From Bacteroidota bacterium (GTDB lineage: Bacteria; Bacteroidota; Bacteroidia; J057; JADKCL01): a stretch of DNA of 64,000 nt. The stretch is from the NCBI GenBank assembly GCA_016718825.1, contig JADKCL010000004.1:265772-329771 (forward strand), in the 5' to 3' direction. Shown here one piece after another: positions 16,709-26,111 of this stretch. The notes beneath the pieces are model-generated. The model had not been told where the DNA came from and searched no databases. It saw only the letters and a list, made by a program, of their open reading frames with translations. Numbering within the stretch: position 1 is the stretch's first letter; the number at the start of each line of letters is the position of its first letter. Both the position numbers and the translations under genes were made by a program.

Positions 16709-18961
16709 ATGAAAGAACGTTTTTCACCACTAAAACTCTTGCTTTGCGGTTTGACGGTCGCAGGCAACCTGGCTCTGATGGCCCAGCCATGCACTACACC
16801 ATCGGCGGTAACAGCCAGCCCCATGGTAATTTGTCTGGGCGGGTCCTCTGACCTCAATGCCATTTCCACAGGAAACAACATCTCTTGGTATACGGTCCCT
16901 TCCGGTGGCGTTGCACTTGCAACCGTGGCGAGTGGGGCAAACTATACGGTAACACCCGGTGGCACGACGACCTATTATGCCGAAGGCGTTGCAGGAGGTT
17001 CATCAGGCACGCAAACCTTCAATTACAATGGCAGTTCGCAGTCATTCACTGTCCCTTCAGGGATCTATTCGATTCATATTCTGGCCAAAGGGGCGAGAGG
17101 GGGAACCAACACGAACGACTCAACTTCCTGTGGCCTCATTGGTGGATTGGGCGGATCGGCTGAAGGCGATTTGGCGGTTACTCCTGGTGAAGTCTTGACA
17201 GTTTACGTCGGCGGCCGCGGAAAACCGGGATCCGTGGGAGGATTCAATGGTGGCGGAATAGGTTGTTCCAATACCGCCACCTGCGCAACCGGCGGCGGCG
17301 CATCCGATGTGCGCCAAGGTGGTACCGCTTTGACCAACCGTGTCGTCGTAGCTGCCGGTGGAGGTGGCGCAGAATACTCTGCCTGCAACGGAGGTGGAGG
17401 AGCTGGGGGTGGACTGAATGGAAACAATGGAACCGAAAGCGGAACTTCCGTCAAAAATGGTAGAGGAGGAACGCCCTCCGCCGGAGGGATCGCAGGCGTA
17501 GGAAACTACAACGGGCAACCAGGCACCCTCGGACTTGGCGGAAATTCGGGCAATCACCCCAATGGGCATGCCGGCGGTGGCGGAGGCGGTTACTACGGCG
17601 GCGGGGGAAGCTCCGAAGACGGCCATGGTGGCGGCGGATCCTCTTACCTCGGCGGGGTAACCAATGGTGTCACCGCTACAGGGGTACAAACAGGTGACGG
17701 CCAAGTCGTATTTACTTGGATCGCCAGCAATTGTACTCCTTCACCTCGGGTTCCTGTCACCGTTTCCCTTGACAATGTGGCTCCTACGGCAGTTTGCCAG
17801 CCCATCAGCGTGACCTTGGATTCCCAAGGAAATGGCAGCACAACCGCAGCAGCCGCCGACGGCGGAAGCACCGACAATTGTGCCGTCGATTCCCTTTCGC
17901 TCAGCCAAACGGCTTTTACCTGCGCCAATGCCGGGACAAGCACAATCATCCTGACCGTATTTGACGGCAATGGAAACACCTCCACTTGCGCAGCATCGGT
18001 CACCGTAACCGGAGGCAATTTTGCCGGTTCCACATCGGTGGACACCACGAGCTGCGGCTACAATGTCTCCTGCGCAAATGCCAGCGACGGCGTCGCACAT
18101 GCAGCAGGAAACGGTGGTTGTGCCGCATATACCTACCTCTGGAGCAACGGGGCCACGAGCGCCACTGCAACCGGACTCGCCGCCGGCATGCATTACGTCA
18201 CGATGACAGATGCGGGAGGCCTTACCTATCTGGACAGCGTATGGCTTTCTGCACCACCTGCAATTCAGGTGACTGCCAATACGAGCCCCAGTTGTGCATT
18301 GAATGCCAGTGGAGGCATCAACATCTCGGTGGCAGGGGGCAATGACTGCTTGGGTTACACCTACCTTTGGAGCAACAGTGCATTGACGGAAGACCTCACC
18401 AATGTCGGCGCGGGGTCCTACTCCGTCACGGTTACCGATGCATCAGGTTGCACAGGCACCCAATCGTTTACCGTCGGCGCATTGCCTGCTCCCGTCCCGA
18501 CATTCACCCAATCGGGAAACCTCCTGACAGCTTCGCAAGCATGGCCCACCTACCAATGGTTGATGAATGGAAGCAACATCCCCGGTGCCACCAACATGAC
18601 CTATACAATCGCGCAAACCGCCTCATATTCCTTGAGGGTCACCGACTCCGTCGGTTGCGAGGGAATCAGCGATACGACTACAGTCGTGGGTATCGATGCC
18701 CAAATGGGACAATGGTCCGACTTGGCGATCTTCCCCAATCCGACAACCGGCCAATTCACACTGGAAACAGGAAATCCGATCGGCTTCCCTATTCAAGTCC
18801 TGATCCGGGACATGTTTGGACGCACCCTTCGAATGGAAAATCTCCAAGATTTGGGCCAACGGCAGACGTTTGACATCAGAAACTTTGCGGCAGGAAACTA
18901 CATGGTGGAAGTCACTTCCGACTTGGGACACCGCAAGGTATTCCGGCTCGTGGTGCAGTAG
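16709..18961 (+). CDS. Glycine-rich multidomain T9SS substrate
   Basis: 750 residues: signal peptide (MKERFSPLKLLLCG... ALMAQ), an Ig-like domain (~25-95), a glycine-rich adhesive domain (~105-325; GGRGKPGSVGGFNGGG, GGGGGGYYGGGGSSEDGHGG), an HYR-type domain (~340-425; DNVAPTAVCQPISV, DNCAVDSL), two SprB-type repeats (YTYLWSNGA, YTYLWSNSA with VTVTDASGC), an Ig-like segment (YQWLMNGSNIPGAT) and a type A sorting domain (IFPNPTTGQFTLE ... MVEVTSDLGHRKVFRLVV). It is probably exported across the outer membrane by the T9SS and attached to the surface. The glycine-rich domain is the kind found in extracellular matrix-like proteins. A strong terminator follows. Confidence 0.88.
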   Translation: MKERFSPLKLLLCGLTVAGNLALMAQPCTTPSAVTASPMVICLGGSSDLNAISTGNNISWYTVPSGGVALATVASGANYTVTPGGTTTYYAEGVAGGSSGTQTFNYNGSSQSFTVPSGIYSIHILAKGARGGTNTNDSTSCGLIGGLGGSAEGDLAVTPGEVLTVYVGGRGKPGSVGGFNGGGIGCSNTATCATGGGASDVRQGGTALTNRVVVAAGGGGAEYSACNGGGGAGGGLNGNNGTESGTSVKNGRGGTPSAGGIAGVGNYNGQPGTLGLGGNSGNHPNGHAGGGGGGYYGGGGSSEDGHGGGGSSYLGGVTNGVTATGVQTGDGQVVFTWIASNCTPSPRVPVTVSLDNVAPTAVCQPISVTLDSQGNGSTTAAAADGGSTDNCAVDSLSLSQTAFTCANAGTSTIILTVFDGNGNTSTCAASVTVTGGNFAGSTSVDTTSCGYNVSCANASDGVAHAAGNGGCAAYTYLWSNGATSATATGLAAGMHYVTMTDAGGLTYLDSVWLSAPPAIQVTANTSPSCALNASGGINISVAGGNDCLGYTYLWSNSALTEDLTNVGAGSYSVTVTDASGCTGTQSFTVGALPAPVPTFTQSGNLLTASQAWPTYQWLMNGSNIPGATNMTYTIAQTASYSLRVTDSVGCEGISDTTTVVGIDAQMGQWSDLAIFPNPTTGQFTLETGNPIGFPIQVLIRDMFGRTLRMENLQDLGQRQTFDIRNFAAGNYMVEVTSDLGHRKVFRLVVQ

Positions 18962-18979
18962 CCTGTTCGGCAGCCTTTC

Positions 18980-19019
18980 AAAAAGCCCGCGGATTTCGGT
19001 TCGTGGGCTTTTTGTTTTG
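18980..19019 (+). terminator. Rho-independent terminator
   Basis: Stem AAAAAGCCCGCG / CGTGGGCTTTTT (18980-19013, one G-T pair) with a ten-base loop, followed by GTTTTG. It lies 19 bases after the stop of the T9SS substrate gene. Confidence 0.85.
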
Positions 19020-19108
19020 TTTCATAGGAGCTATTCTTTCGCAAATCCATCACGGGATCAATTCCTTGGGAAACTGACACCAGAGGACCCAAAACGACGC
19101 TACGGTCG

Positions 19109-19333
19109 TCAAGGGTCAGTTAAAAGGCGATCAAATCCAAGTTGGTCTCCCACGACACTTACAACTTCCACCAAGCCTAAAACTCCCAACAGCGCATAAG
19201 CATCCTTCCAAACCTTTGGCGTTTCCCCTGCTGCCTTTCCGGGATTGTCACCTTCGAGGAATGCCTGCAAGGCTTCATCATTTCGATGGTAATAGCCGAA
19301 TGGACTTGGTCCAAGGCCACCTTTGTACCGCAC
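19109..19333 (-). CDS. Possible small membrane protein at end of efflux operon
   Basis: A 74-residue frame starting 17 bases after the ATPase stop, with one hydrophobic stretch (YALLGVLGLVEVVSVVG) and a charged N-terminus (YYHRNDEALQAFLEGDNPG). It is the only candidate in the 18962-19350 gap. No family is recognised and chance is a real possibility. Confidence 0.28.
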   Translation of the reverse strand: MRYKGGLGPSPFGYYHRNDEALQAFLEGDNPGKAAGETPKVWKDAYALLGVLGLVEVVSVVGDQLGFDRLLTDP

Positions 19334-19350
19334 CTCCGATCTTCCACCCC

Positions 19351-20042
19351 CTACCGCCCATGGCTCACAATCTTCCCGTCGCTCATTTCGATGGTGCGGT
19401 CGCTTTGGCGGGCGAAGTCCAGGTCGTGGGTCACCGCGATGATCGTTTGATTGTACACCGTGCTCAATTCCTTGAAAATGTCGAACACGATCCCCGCATT
19501 TTTGCTGTCGAGGTTGCCGGTCGGTTCGTCGCCCATGATCATCAAGGGATCGTTGATCAAGGCGCGGGCAATGGCCACACGCTGCTGCTGCCCGCCGGAG
19601 AGCTTGCTCGCCTGCTTGAGCGCCTGATCCGCCAAACCCAACATTTCCAGCTTTTGGTAGGCCCGTTCCTCGATTTCCTTCCGCGAATATTTACCCAACT
19701 TCAAGGCCGGAATCATCACATTCTTCAGGCAGGTGAATTCGGGCAAAAGGTAGTGGAATTGAAAGACGAAGCCGATTTTTTCATTGCGAACTGCCGCGAG
19801 CCGGTCGAGCTTTTTGCCGCTGAGCACTTCGCCGTCGATCATCAAATTGCCTTCGTATTCGGTGTCCATGGTGCTCAGGATGTAGAGCAGGTCGATTTCC
19901 CGCAGCCGGATTTCCCCACAAGGGTGAGGAATTCGCCACGGTGCGCCTCGAAGCTGATGTCGTCGAGCACCTTGATCTTGACCGGATCAGTGAAATATTT
20001 CCCGATGCCCTTGGTCTCCAAAATGTTTTCGCGTGTGATCAT
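19351..20042 (-). CDS. Efflux ABC transporter ATPase (LolD/MacB type), frameshifted
   Basis: From the ATG at 20042 the frame reads MITRENILETKGIGKYF ... FLTLVGKSGCGKST (Walker A) and breaks at ~19890; the rest continues in the next frame as LSTMDTEYEGNLMIDG ... Q-loop VFQFHYLLPEF, signature LSGGQQQRVAIARAL, Walker B LMIMGDEPTGNLDS, H-loop VTHDLDF. Adding one G at the GG of GCAGGTCG (19889-19891) restores a normal ~230-residue ATPase. It energises the FtsX-type permease upstream, with whose stop the ATG overlaps by four bases. Since the remaining operon is intact, a consensus error is likelier than decay. Confidence 0.85.
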
Positions 20043-21292
20043 TTTCTGAAAATGGCTACAGGATCCACTTTTGCGGCTTTGCGTGCAGGTAAAAATCCTG
20101 CCAAACTGGTCACGATCAAGCCAAACATCGTGGCCATTCCGAAATACATGGGTTCGAAGCGAATCGGGAAATAACCGATGTCACCGCCGACATAAACCTT
20201 GGACAACAGCGTCACAATCAGGCTTCCCAAACCCCAGCCCATCATCACGCCGATGACGCCGATGAGCAAGGCCTGCATCATAAATATTTTGGTCACATCC
20301 CATCCGGAAAAGCCCATAGCTTTGAGGATCGCAATGTCGTTCATCTTTTGCATGATGGTCATATTCAGGATATTGTAGATACCAAATCCGGCGACGAGCA
20401 AAATCGACATGCTGATACTGAAGGCCATCACGCGGCGGATACGGTTGGCGGCCATGGCCGACGAATTGGCCGTTTCCCAGTCCTCGACGTCGTAACCCGT
20501 GGCGCTGCGCAGTTCCGGGATATAGGTTTTGGCCTTGTTGGCGTCCTTGACATTCACAAAAATGTCCGTAATATAACTTGGTCCTTGGCGCAGCAATTGT
20601 TGAGCCGTCGCAATATTGATATAGGCCTTGGTCTTGTCGATGCTCGTGATGCCGGTTTTGAAAATGCCGATCACCTTTAGATTCTTGGAAACGCCTACGG
20701 CGCTGCTCACCGTAATATTGTCCCCAACGCGTACGTTCAGCTTCTTGACAATTCCTTCGCCGAGGGCAATCCCGTCTTGTCGCGTTTCGATGGCTTTGAT
20801 ATCGCCCTCCAACATACTCGCCGTCAGGTTAAACATCGCATCCTCTTCCCGCACATCGACACCAGAAACACGGCCTGTCACTTGTGCTTGACCATTGTTG
20901 TAGAAGACATTGACGGCAACATCGGGCGTCACGGCGGTCACGTAGGGCAATGCCTTGATTTGCGCCATCACCTGATCCGGATTCACAATCTTCTTGCTCT
21001 GATTCGTGATTTTAGGGTTGAGAATGACCGCTGCCGAATTGCTGTCGCCCGCAGGCACTTCCGCAATGGGCGCACTCATCGCATCCTCGCGGTACACCCG
21101 CAGGTGCGGGACGGTCTTGAACAGCGATTCGGTCGAATAGCGGTCAAAGCCTTTCATCAGCGAATTCATGAAGATAAAGATGCCAATGCCCACCGTCACG
21201 CCCATTGCCGCCATCAGAATCTGACGCTTGCGGGTGACGAGGTGCGTGACCGCAATCTCCGAATTCACCTTGTGTTTGACATTTTTTTTCAT
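20039..21292 (-). CDS. ABC transporter permease (FtsX/MacB family)
   Basis: 417 residues. One N-terminal membrane helix (ILMAAMGVTVGIGIFIF), a large periplasmic MacB-type domain (~50-280), then three C-terminal helices (FSISMSILLVAGFGIYNI, ALLIGVIGVMMGWGLG, MATMFGLIVTSLAGFLP) ending in ARKAAKVDPVAIFRK, the classical FtsX-superfamily tail. With the adjacent ATPase, adaptor and TolC-like porin it forms a mechanotransmission-type efflux pump. The ATG overlaps the adaptor stop by four bases. Substrate is unknown: macrolides, lipids or peptides are possible for this class. Confidence 0.88.
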   Translation of the reverse strand: MKKNVKHKVNSEIAVTHLVTRKRQILMAAMGVTVGIGIFIFMNSLMKGFDRYSTESLFKTVPHLRVYREDAMSAPIAEVPAGDSNSAAVILNPKITNQSKKIVNPDQVMAQIKALPYVTAVTPDVAVNVFYNNGQAQVTGRVSGVDVREEDAMFNLTASMLEGDIKAIETRQDGIALGEGIVKKLNVRVGDNITVSSAVGVSKNLKVIGIFKTGITSIDKTKAYINIATAQQLLRQGPSYITDIFVNVKDANKAKTYIPELRSATGYDVEDWETANSSAMAANRIRRVMAFSISMSILLVAGFGIYNILNMTIMQKMNDIAILKAMGFSGWDVTKIFMMQALLIGVIGVMMGWGLGSLIVTLLSKVYVGGDIGYFPIRFEPMYFGMATMFGLIVTSLAGFLPARKAAKVDPVAIFRK

Positions 21293-22398
21293 TTGAGTAC
21301 GTCCGTAATGATGGCTTCACCTTCCTTCAATCCTTCCAGAATTTCCACCCACTCACTCGAAACAAAGCCGGTTTTCACGACCTGTTTCACTTCGCCTTCC
21401 TCGCGTTTTACCCGCACGATATCGCCGTAAGTCAAGTAATTGCGGGGCACGACGAGCACCTGTTTGCGCTGCCCGGTCTCAATATTCGCTTCCAATTGCG
21501 TACCCGAAATCTTGAAAAACAGCGAATCGGTGAAGCTAGCCTCCACAAAAAACGATTGCGTTTGTTCGTCGAATGCAGGCCGTATCTCGCTGATTTTGGC
21601 CGCGATGCTGCGGTCATTGTCCACGTTCAGGCGCACCTGCGCAGGCTGACCCAACCGAATCTTGCTGATATTCCCTTCGTCCACACTGAGGCGGGCATGC
21701 AAGGTATCGGGCGTTCCGATTACCGCAATCACTTCACCGCGGCGCACGAAATCACCCAGCTGCTTGAAGCGACGGTACACTTTTCCGGAAAGGATGGCCT
21801 TCACCGCATTGTTCCCCGCAAGCACTTGATTGACATCACTTTGGGAACGTTGCACGACCACCTGCTGATTGGCTTGGCGCTTCAGGTTGGCGAGTTGCTG
21901 CTTGAGTGACTCCAAGTTTGCGCGGCTGCTGCTCAATGCAAGTTGCGTATTTTCATATTCCAGCTTGGAAACGCTTTTGCCTTCCCACAATTTGCGGAAA
22001 CGCTCGACCTGCAATTCGTCCTGCTTGACCTTGTCTTCCGCCGCCGTAATATTGGCCTCCACTTGCCGCAAGGCCGGCGCATCTGCAGCTGCATTGTCCT
22101 TGGCAATGGCGAGCAATTGCTGCGCACTCCCCGAACTGATCTTGTTTTGTGGGTTGTCGATCACGGCGAGGACATCGCCCGCCTTGACCAAATCACCTTC
22201 CTCAATGCCCAAAGCGATCAAATAACCATCATTTTGGGCCGTGAGATTGTATTGATATTCGGGTTCCAAAATACCCGTCGCAAAGACAAACTCCGTAATG
22301 TCCCGGCGTTCAACCTTGCTCTCCTGCTGCTTCTTGCCGCAAGATGACAGCAACACCACCGCTGCTGCAAAAAATAGAATATTCAATTTTGATTTCAT
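21289..22398 (-). CDS. Efflux periplasmic adaptor lipoprotein (HlyD/MacA family)
   Basis: 369 residues from the ATG of MKSKLNILFFAAAVVLLSSCGKK; LLSSC is a lipobox, so the protein is an inner-membrane-anchored lipoprotein. Split biotinyl-lipoyl halves are visible (GYLIALGIEEGDLVKAGDVLAVID and AILSGKVYRRFKQLGDFVRRGE, each in part), separated by an alpha-helical hairpin (~85-180), followed by beta-barrel and membrane-proximal domains. It bridges the permease to TolC. The frame is open nine residues further upstream, but the lipoprotein signal sets the start. Confidence 0.88.
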   Translation of the reverse strand: MKSKLNILFFAAAVVLLSSCGKKQQESKVERRDITEFVFATGILEPEYQYNLTAQNDGYLIALGIEEGDLVKAGDVLAVIDNPQNKISSGSAQQLLAIAKDNAAADAPALRQVEANITAAEDKVKQDELQVERFRKLWEGKSVSKLEYENTQLALSSSRANLESLKQQLANLKRQANQQVVVQRSQSDVNQVLAGNNAVKAILSGKVYRRFKQLGDFVRRGEVIAVIGTPDTLHARLSVDEGNISKIRLGQPAQVRLNVDNDRSIAAKISEIRPAFDEQTQSFFVEASFTDSLFFKISGTQLEANIETGQRKQVLVVPRNYLTYGDIVRVKREEGEVKQVVKTGFVSSEWVEILEGLKEGEAIITDVLK

Positions 22399-22472
22399 GT
22401 CTGACAAAAGGTATTCATTCTTCAAAAAGAAATGCGTCCGTCAAAACCATCACACCGCATCTCCAGATCCAA

Positions 22473-22507
22473 AACTGCTAACTGCTAATTACTATCCGCT
22501 AACTGAT
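22473..22507 (-). repeat. Heptamer tandem repeat (AGCAGTT) x5, degenerate
   Basis: Plus-strand units AACTGCT, AACTGCT, AATTACT, ATCCGCT, AACTGAT. On the minus (sense) strand it is the same AGCAGTT unit as at 12618. It encodes the last residues (QLADSN) and stop of the TolC-like gene. Confidence 0.8.
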
Positions 22508-23852
22508 TCAACCCCAACTTATTCAACTGCAATTGCAAATTCCACTCCGCATTGATTTTGGACAGGATGGCATTGGTTTTATCGGTGAAAGCGGTCAGCA
22601 ATTGGTCGAGCGACAATATGCCTTCGAGGTAATTGTTGCTGCTCAAGCGGTAATTTTCCTCCTTGAGTTTTGCAATCGATTCGGCGTTGACCAAGGCTTC
22701 CGTCGCTCTCCGAATTTCCAAATCCAATTGCTGATTTTGCAACGTTTCCTGCAAGGCAGCCTGCTCGGAATTGATCTCTTTGAGGCGCAGATTGATGCGG
22801 AAGTCCTCGGCTTGCGACCATAATTTTGTTTCCGTCGGCAGGGGAACGGAGAGCTTGAATCCAACAAATCGCGAATCGATCCAATCGGCGCTGTTGAACA
22901 TTTTTTCGTTGCTGTTTTGCTGCCAATTGAAGCCCGCCACGATGGAAAAGGTGGGCAGGAAAGCCAAACGGTTGGCGAGCAATTCGGAGCGTTGCACGGC
23001 CGTGGCATAAGCGGCTTGCTTGCGCAACAATTGGCTGTTTGCGGGGGTCGGATAGGCATTGGCTTCTACCGGTGCAAGGCGTTCGTACGTCAGGACCTCC
23101 TGCGGTGGCATCCCTAGCAATCCCTTGAGGCTCAAGATTTGCTGTGCCTTGCGTACTTCCAATTGCTGCACAAAATCGGACAAATTCGCACGGTTGACCT
23201 TGGCATTGTTGAGGTCCTGCAGCCGTCCAATGCCGGCATCGAAGCGGTTTTGCACCAGGGAAACGATGCTGTCGGCCGCCCGCAAATTGGCTTCGGCTGC
23301 CTCCTGTTGAGCCGTCACCGAGCCGAGGTTGCAATATGTGGTCGCAATATTCTCGTGCTGATTGCGGCGATTGAGCGCATTGGTGGTGGCGGTCAATTCG
23401 GCACTCGAACGTGCGCTTCCGACACGGGCCCAAGTGCTGGGATTCACGACATCCAATTGCGGCGCGATGGAAGCGACATTTACAAATTGCTGTCCAAAAG
23501 TCACTTGCCGGAAGGTCCCGGCAGGCCCACCAAAGATCTCCGCCGGCAGGAAGTTCACCGGCAACGCGAAGTTGTTGGTCGCGGTAACCGACGCAGTTCC
23601 GCGCAAATTCACCGTATTGGCGATGGCCGCAGCATTTTGGAGGCGAGCGAGTTCGGTTTGGGCATCGGCGCTTTTGGTGACCGCGCTATGGGCGTCGGCG
23701 TAAGTGAGCAGGTCATCCAAGGAATTGAATTCCAAGCCCTGCGCCGACGCGGGTTTGGGTGCGAGCAAGAGCGCAAGAAGCACAGGCAAAAGGCCGAGCA
23801 TCCGGATGCACTTTCTTTGGGGGGATGGATTTTTCATCAGCATCGTAATCAT
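22485..23852 (-). CDS. TolC family outer-membrane efflux protein
   Basis: 455 residues with a signal peptide (LLPVLLALLLAPKPASAQ). Two TolC-type helical repeats are seen, with long amphipathic helices such as AQQEAAEANLRAADSIVSLV and NRFDAGIGRLQDLNNAKVNRA in the first half and ATEALVNAESIAKLKEENYRL in the second. It forms the outer-membrane duct of the efflux pump encoded downstream. The promoter of this four-gene operon should lie in 23853-23900. Start could be M1, M4 or M6. The C-terminal six residues are encoded by a heptamer repeat array. Confidence 0.88.
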   Translation of the reverse strand: MITMLMKNPSPQRKCIRMLGLLPVLLALLLAPKPASAQGLEFNSLDDLLTYADAHSAVTKSADAQTELARLQNAAAIANTVNLRGTASVTATNNFALPVNFLPAEIFGGPAGTFRQVTFGQQFVNVASIAPQLDVVNPSTWARVGSARSSAELTATTNALNRRNQHENIATTYCNLGSVTAQQEAAEANLRAADSIVSLVQNRFDAGIGRLQDLNNAKVNRANLSDFVQQLEVRKAQQILSLKGLLGMPPQEVLTYERLAPVEANAYPTPANSQLLRKQAAYATAVQRSELLANRLAFLPTFSIVAGFNWQQNSNEKMFNSADWIDSRFVGFKLSVPLPTETKLWSQAEDFRINLRLKEINSEQAALQETLQNQQLDLEIRRATEALVNAESIAKLKEENYRLSSNNYLEGILSLDQLLTAFTDKTNAILSKINAEWNLQLQLNKLGLNQLADSN

Positions 23853-23960
23853 CGATTTCGATGCAAGCTTACGCGTCTCCCGTGCGGGTGCCTATTGTTA
23901 TGTATGTGAAGCGGACAAAATCGCAAGTGAAGCGGACAAGGTTGGAGCCCGCGACACAAT

Positions 23961-24206
23961 GAGCCCGCGGCGTCCCGCCGCCAGGGCTATCCTGCAGCCA
24001 GCCTCCGGCTGAAAAATTCCGGAAATGTTGTACTCAGAAGCAAGTTGGGCCAAATTCACTGTATCACGATCATCGGTTTCGCCAGCCCGAGGCAGAAAAT
24101 CAGAGGTCAATGAAAAGCTACCCAATGATACAACTTTCGCCAGCCGGAGGCTCCCGCTCGCGGGGCTGAATGCAGCGTCGGCGGTGAGGCCGGAGGCCTC
24201 CGCCTC
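23961..24206. repeat. REP module copy A (~246 bp)
   Basis: Begins GAGCCCGCGGCGTCCCGCCG and ends CCGGAGGCCTCCGCCTC. Contains inverted GCCTCCGGCTG / CAGCCGGAGGC palindromes about 150 bases apart. Upstream of the tyrosine transposase. Nothing else is seen in the 23853-24290 gap. Confidence 0.85.
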
Positions 24207-24290
24207 TTTTTACAAAAATAATATCCATTTACTATTTATGTTCTCATTCAATCTAATTATATTTGCAATTCATCTAAAACCTTGAACCCA

Positions 24291-24821
24291 ATGGCAAAAG
24301 TCCCCTATACGATTTCGGATATTCCCTACTTTGTTACCTTGACGGTCGTCGGCCACACGGATTTCTTCACGCGAATGGACTACCGTGAAGAAATCATTAA
24401 AAACCTTGAATTCTGCCAACGCAACAAAGGTCTGGAAATCTATGCGTACGTCCTCATGACCAACCACCTGCACATGATTGCAAAAGGAAAGGAAACCTCC
24501 CTCGGCGAGGCTTTACGCGATTTCAAAAGCTTTACCGCCAAGAAAATGATTGCCATGATGAACGAAAATCCCAAGGAAAGCCGCAGAGAATGGCTCCAAA
24601 GCAGATTTTCGTTCTTGTCGCGGATCCATGCCCGCGATGCCCGCATTCAATTCTGGGCGCGAGACAATTATCCCGAGGAAATCGAAACTGATTGGTTCTT
24701 CCGTCAGAAAGAAGCTTACATCCATGAGAATCCAGTTCGAGCTGGATTCGTGGCGCGACCGGAAGATTGGTATTTTTCAAGTGCAAGCCCAGACAGTCCG
24801 CTCACGGTTTGCAGGGTTTGA
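24291..24821 (+). CDS. REP-associated tyrosine transposase (RAYT, Y1_Tnp)
   Basis: 176 residues, start at MAKVPYTISDIPYFVTLTVVG (ATG 24291). The HUH motif equivalent is TNHLHMI (residues ~60-66), with a catalytic tyrosine region in FRQKEAYIHENPVRAGFV near the C-terminus. These are the features of the IS200/IS605-like Y1 single-strand transposases domesticated to mobilise REP palindromes. Three large repeat modules flank it (one upstream, two downstream), each with GCCGGAGGC palindromes, which is the usual context of a RAYT. It is full length and probably active or recently active. Confidence 0.9.
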   Translation: MAKVPYTISDIPYFVTLTVVGHTDFFTRMDYREEIIKNLEFCQRNKGLEIYAYVLMTNHLHMIAKGKETSLGEALRDFKSFTAKKMIAMMNENPKESRREWLQSRFSFLSRIHARDARIQFWARDNYPEEIETDWFFRQKEAYIHENPVRAGFVARPEDWYFSSASPDSPLTVCRV

Positions 24822-24853
24822 GGGAGCGCAGAGCCCGTGGCCACCGCCTCATC

Positions 24854-25084
24854 GAGCCCGCGGCGTCCCGCCGCCAGGGCTATCCTGCAGCCAGCCTCCG
24901 GCTGAAAAATTCAGCAAATGTTGTACTTAGATGCAAGTCCCGGCCGCATTCACTGTATCACAATCATCGGTTTCGCCAGCCGGAGGCAGAAAATAGAGGT
25001 CAATGAAAAGCTACCCAACAACACAACTTTCGCCAGCCGGAGGCTGGGTGCAGCGTCGGCGGTGAGGCCGGAGGCCTCCGCCTC
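24854..25084. repeat. REP module copy B (~231 bp)
   Basis: Same order of elements as copy A: GAGCCCGCGGCGTCCC start, GCCTCCGGCTGAAAAATTC, a variable middle with CACTGTATCACAATCATCGG, TTTCGCCAGCCGGAGGC, and CCTCCGCCTC end. Separated from copy C by only three bases. Confidence 0.85.
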
Positions 25085-25087
25085 ATC

Positions 25088-25319
25088 GAGCCCGCGGCGT
25101 CCCGCCGCCAGGGCTATCCTGCAGCCAGCCTCCGGCTGAAAAATTCCGGAAATGTTGTCCTCAGAAGCAAGTTGAGGCTAATTTCACTGTATCACAATCA
25201 TCGGTTTCGCCAGCCGGAGGCAGAAAAATAGAGGTCAATGAGAAGCTACCCAATAACACAACTTTCGCCAGCCGGAGGATGGGTGCAGCGTCGGCGGTGA
25301 GGCCGGAGGCCTCCGCCTC
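25088..25319. repeat. REP module copy C (~232 bp)
   Basis: Direct tandem neighbour of copy B with very high similarity; the middle carries small substitutions and indels. It is followed by partial ends (25320-25372) that run into the 3' end of the LytTR regulator gene. Confidence 0.85.
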
Positions 25320-25330
25320 ATTGAGCCCGC

Positions 25331-25372
25331 GGCCTCCGCCTCAAGCTAACCGGCCTCCGCCTCAAGCTAACC
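25331..25372. repeat. 21-bp tandem duplication across REP/gene junction
   Basis: GGCCTCCGCCTCAAGCTAACC is present twice without gap (25331-25351, 25352-25372). The second copy includes the stop codon (25362-25364) and last codons of the LytTR regulator gene. Confidence 0.85.
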
Positions 25373-26111
25373 ACTCCAAAAAACCGCCCACCTTCTCCTT
25401 GGAGATGGTGACCTCCTCCTCAAAAGGCACGGTCAACGTCAGCAGCAGCTTTCTCGCAAAATACTGGGTTGCTTCGCGGATCGCTTTGCGGCTCACCAAG
25501 TGCTGTCGGCTTGCGCGGTAAAAATCCGGGCCGGCGATTTCCTCGATGTCGCTCAATTTTTCATTCAACGCAAAACGTTGCCCGTCGAAGCGCAACAGCA
25601 TTGTATTTTCATGGTGCAGGTAAAACAGCGCAATCTCCTCCAAGGGCACCGGAATGATCTTGTCTTTGTGGTGCACCAAGATGCGGTGTGGGCTCTGAAC
25701 GGCGGGTTTGGGCGAAACAAGTTGTGCCAAAAGCGCCGAAAAATCAGGCGCAGCAGGACGCAGCTTTTCGAATTTCTCGATGGCTAGCCGCAGGCTGTCA
25801 CGGCTATAGGGTTTGAGCAGATAGCCAATGCCATTCGCCTGAAAGGCCTGCAAAGCATATTGGTCATACGCCGTACAAAAGATCACCGGAGCAGTAGGTG
25901 CTACCTTCGAAAACACATCAAAACAAGTGCCGTCGCCCAGTTGGATATCGCTGAAAATCAGATCAAATCCGCCATTCGCAGCGAGCCATTCCGTTGCCTG
26001 CTTCACCGAACCCAAGGTCTGGATCACCTGCCAATCCGGACGCAGCGAATGAATGTCACTCGCAAGGTCCATGGCCATCATCGGCTCGTCTTCCAGGATC
26101 ACAATTTTCAT
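25362..26111 (-). CDS. LytTR family response regulator
   Basis: 249 residues. Receiver domain: acidic pair in ILEDEPMM, phospho-acceptor aspartate in LIFSDIQLGDG, conserved lysine in GYLLKPYS. The C-terminal LytTR DNA-binding domain begins near HRILVHHKDKIIPV and includes IALFYLHHENTMLL and FYRASRQHLVSRKAI. It is the partner of the histidine kinase encoded upstream, whose stop overlaps its ATG by four bases. Target genes are unknown. Its stop codon is embedded in a duplicated REP junction. Confidence 0.92.
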   Translation of the reverse strand: MKIVILEDEPMMAMDLASDIHSLRPDWQVIQTLGSVKQATEWLAANGGFDLIFSDIQLGDGTCFDVFSKVAPTAPVIFCTAYDQYALQAFQANGIGYLLKPYSRDSLRLAIEKFEKLRPAAPDFSALLAQLVSPKPAVQSPHRILVHHKDKIIPVPLEEIALFYLHHENTMLLRFDGQRFALNEKLSDIEEIAGPDFYRASRQHLVSRKAIREATQYFARKLLLTLTVPFEEEVTISKEKVGGFLEWLA

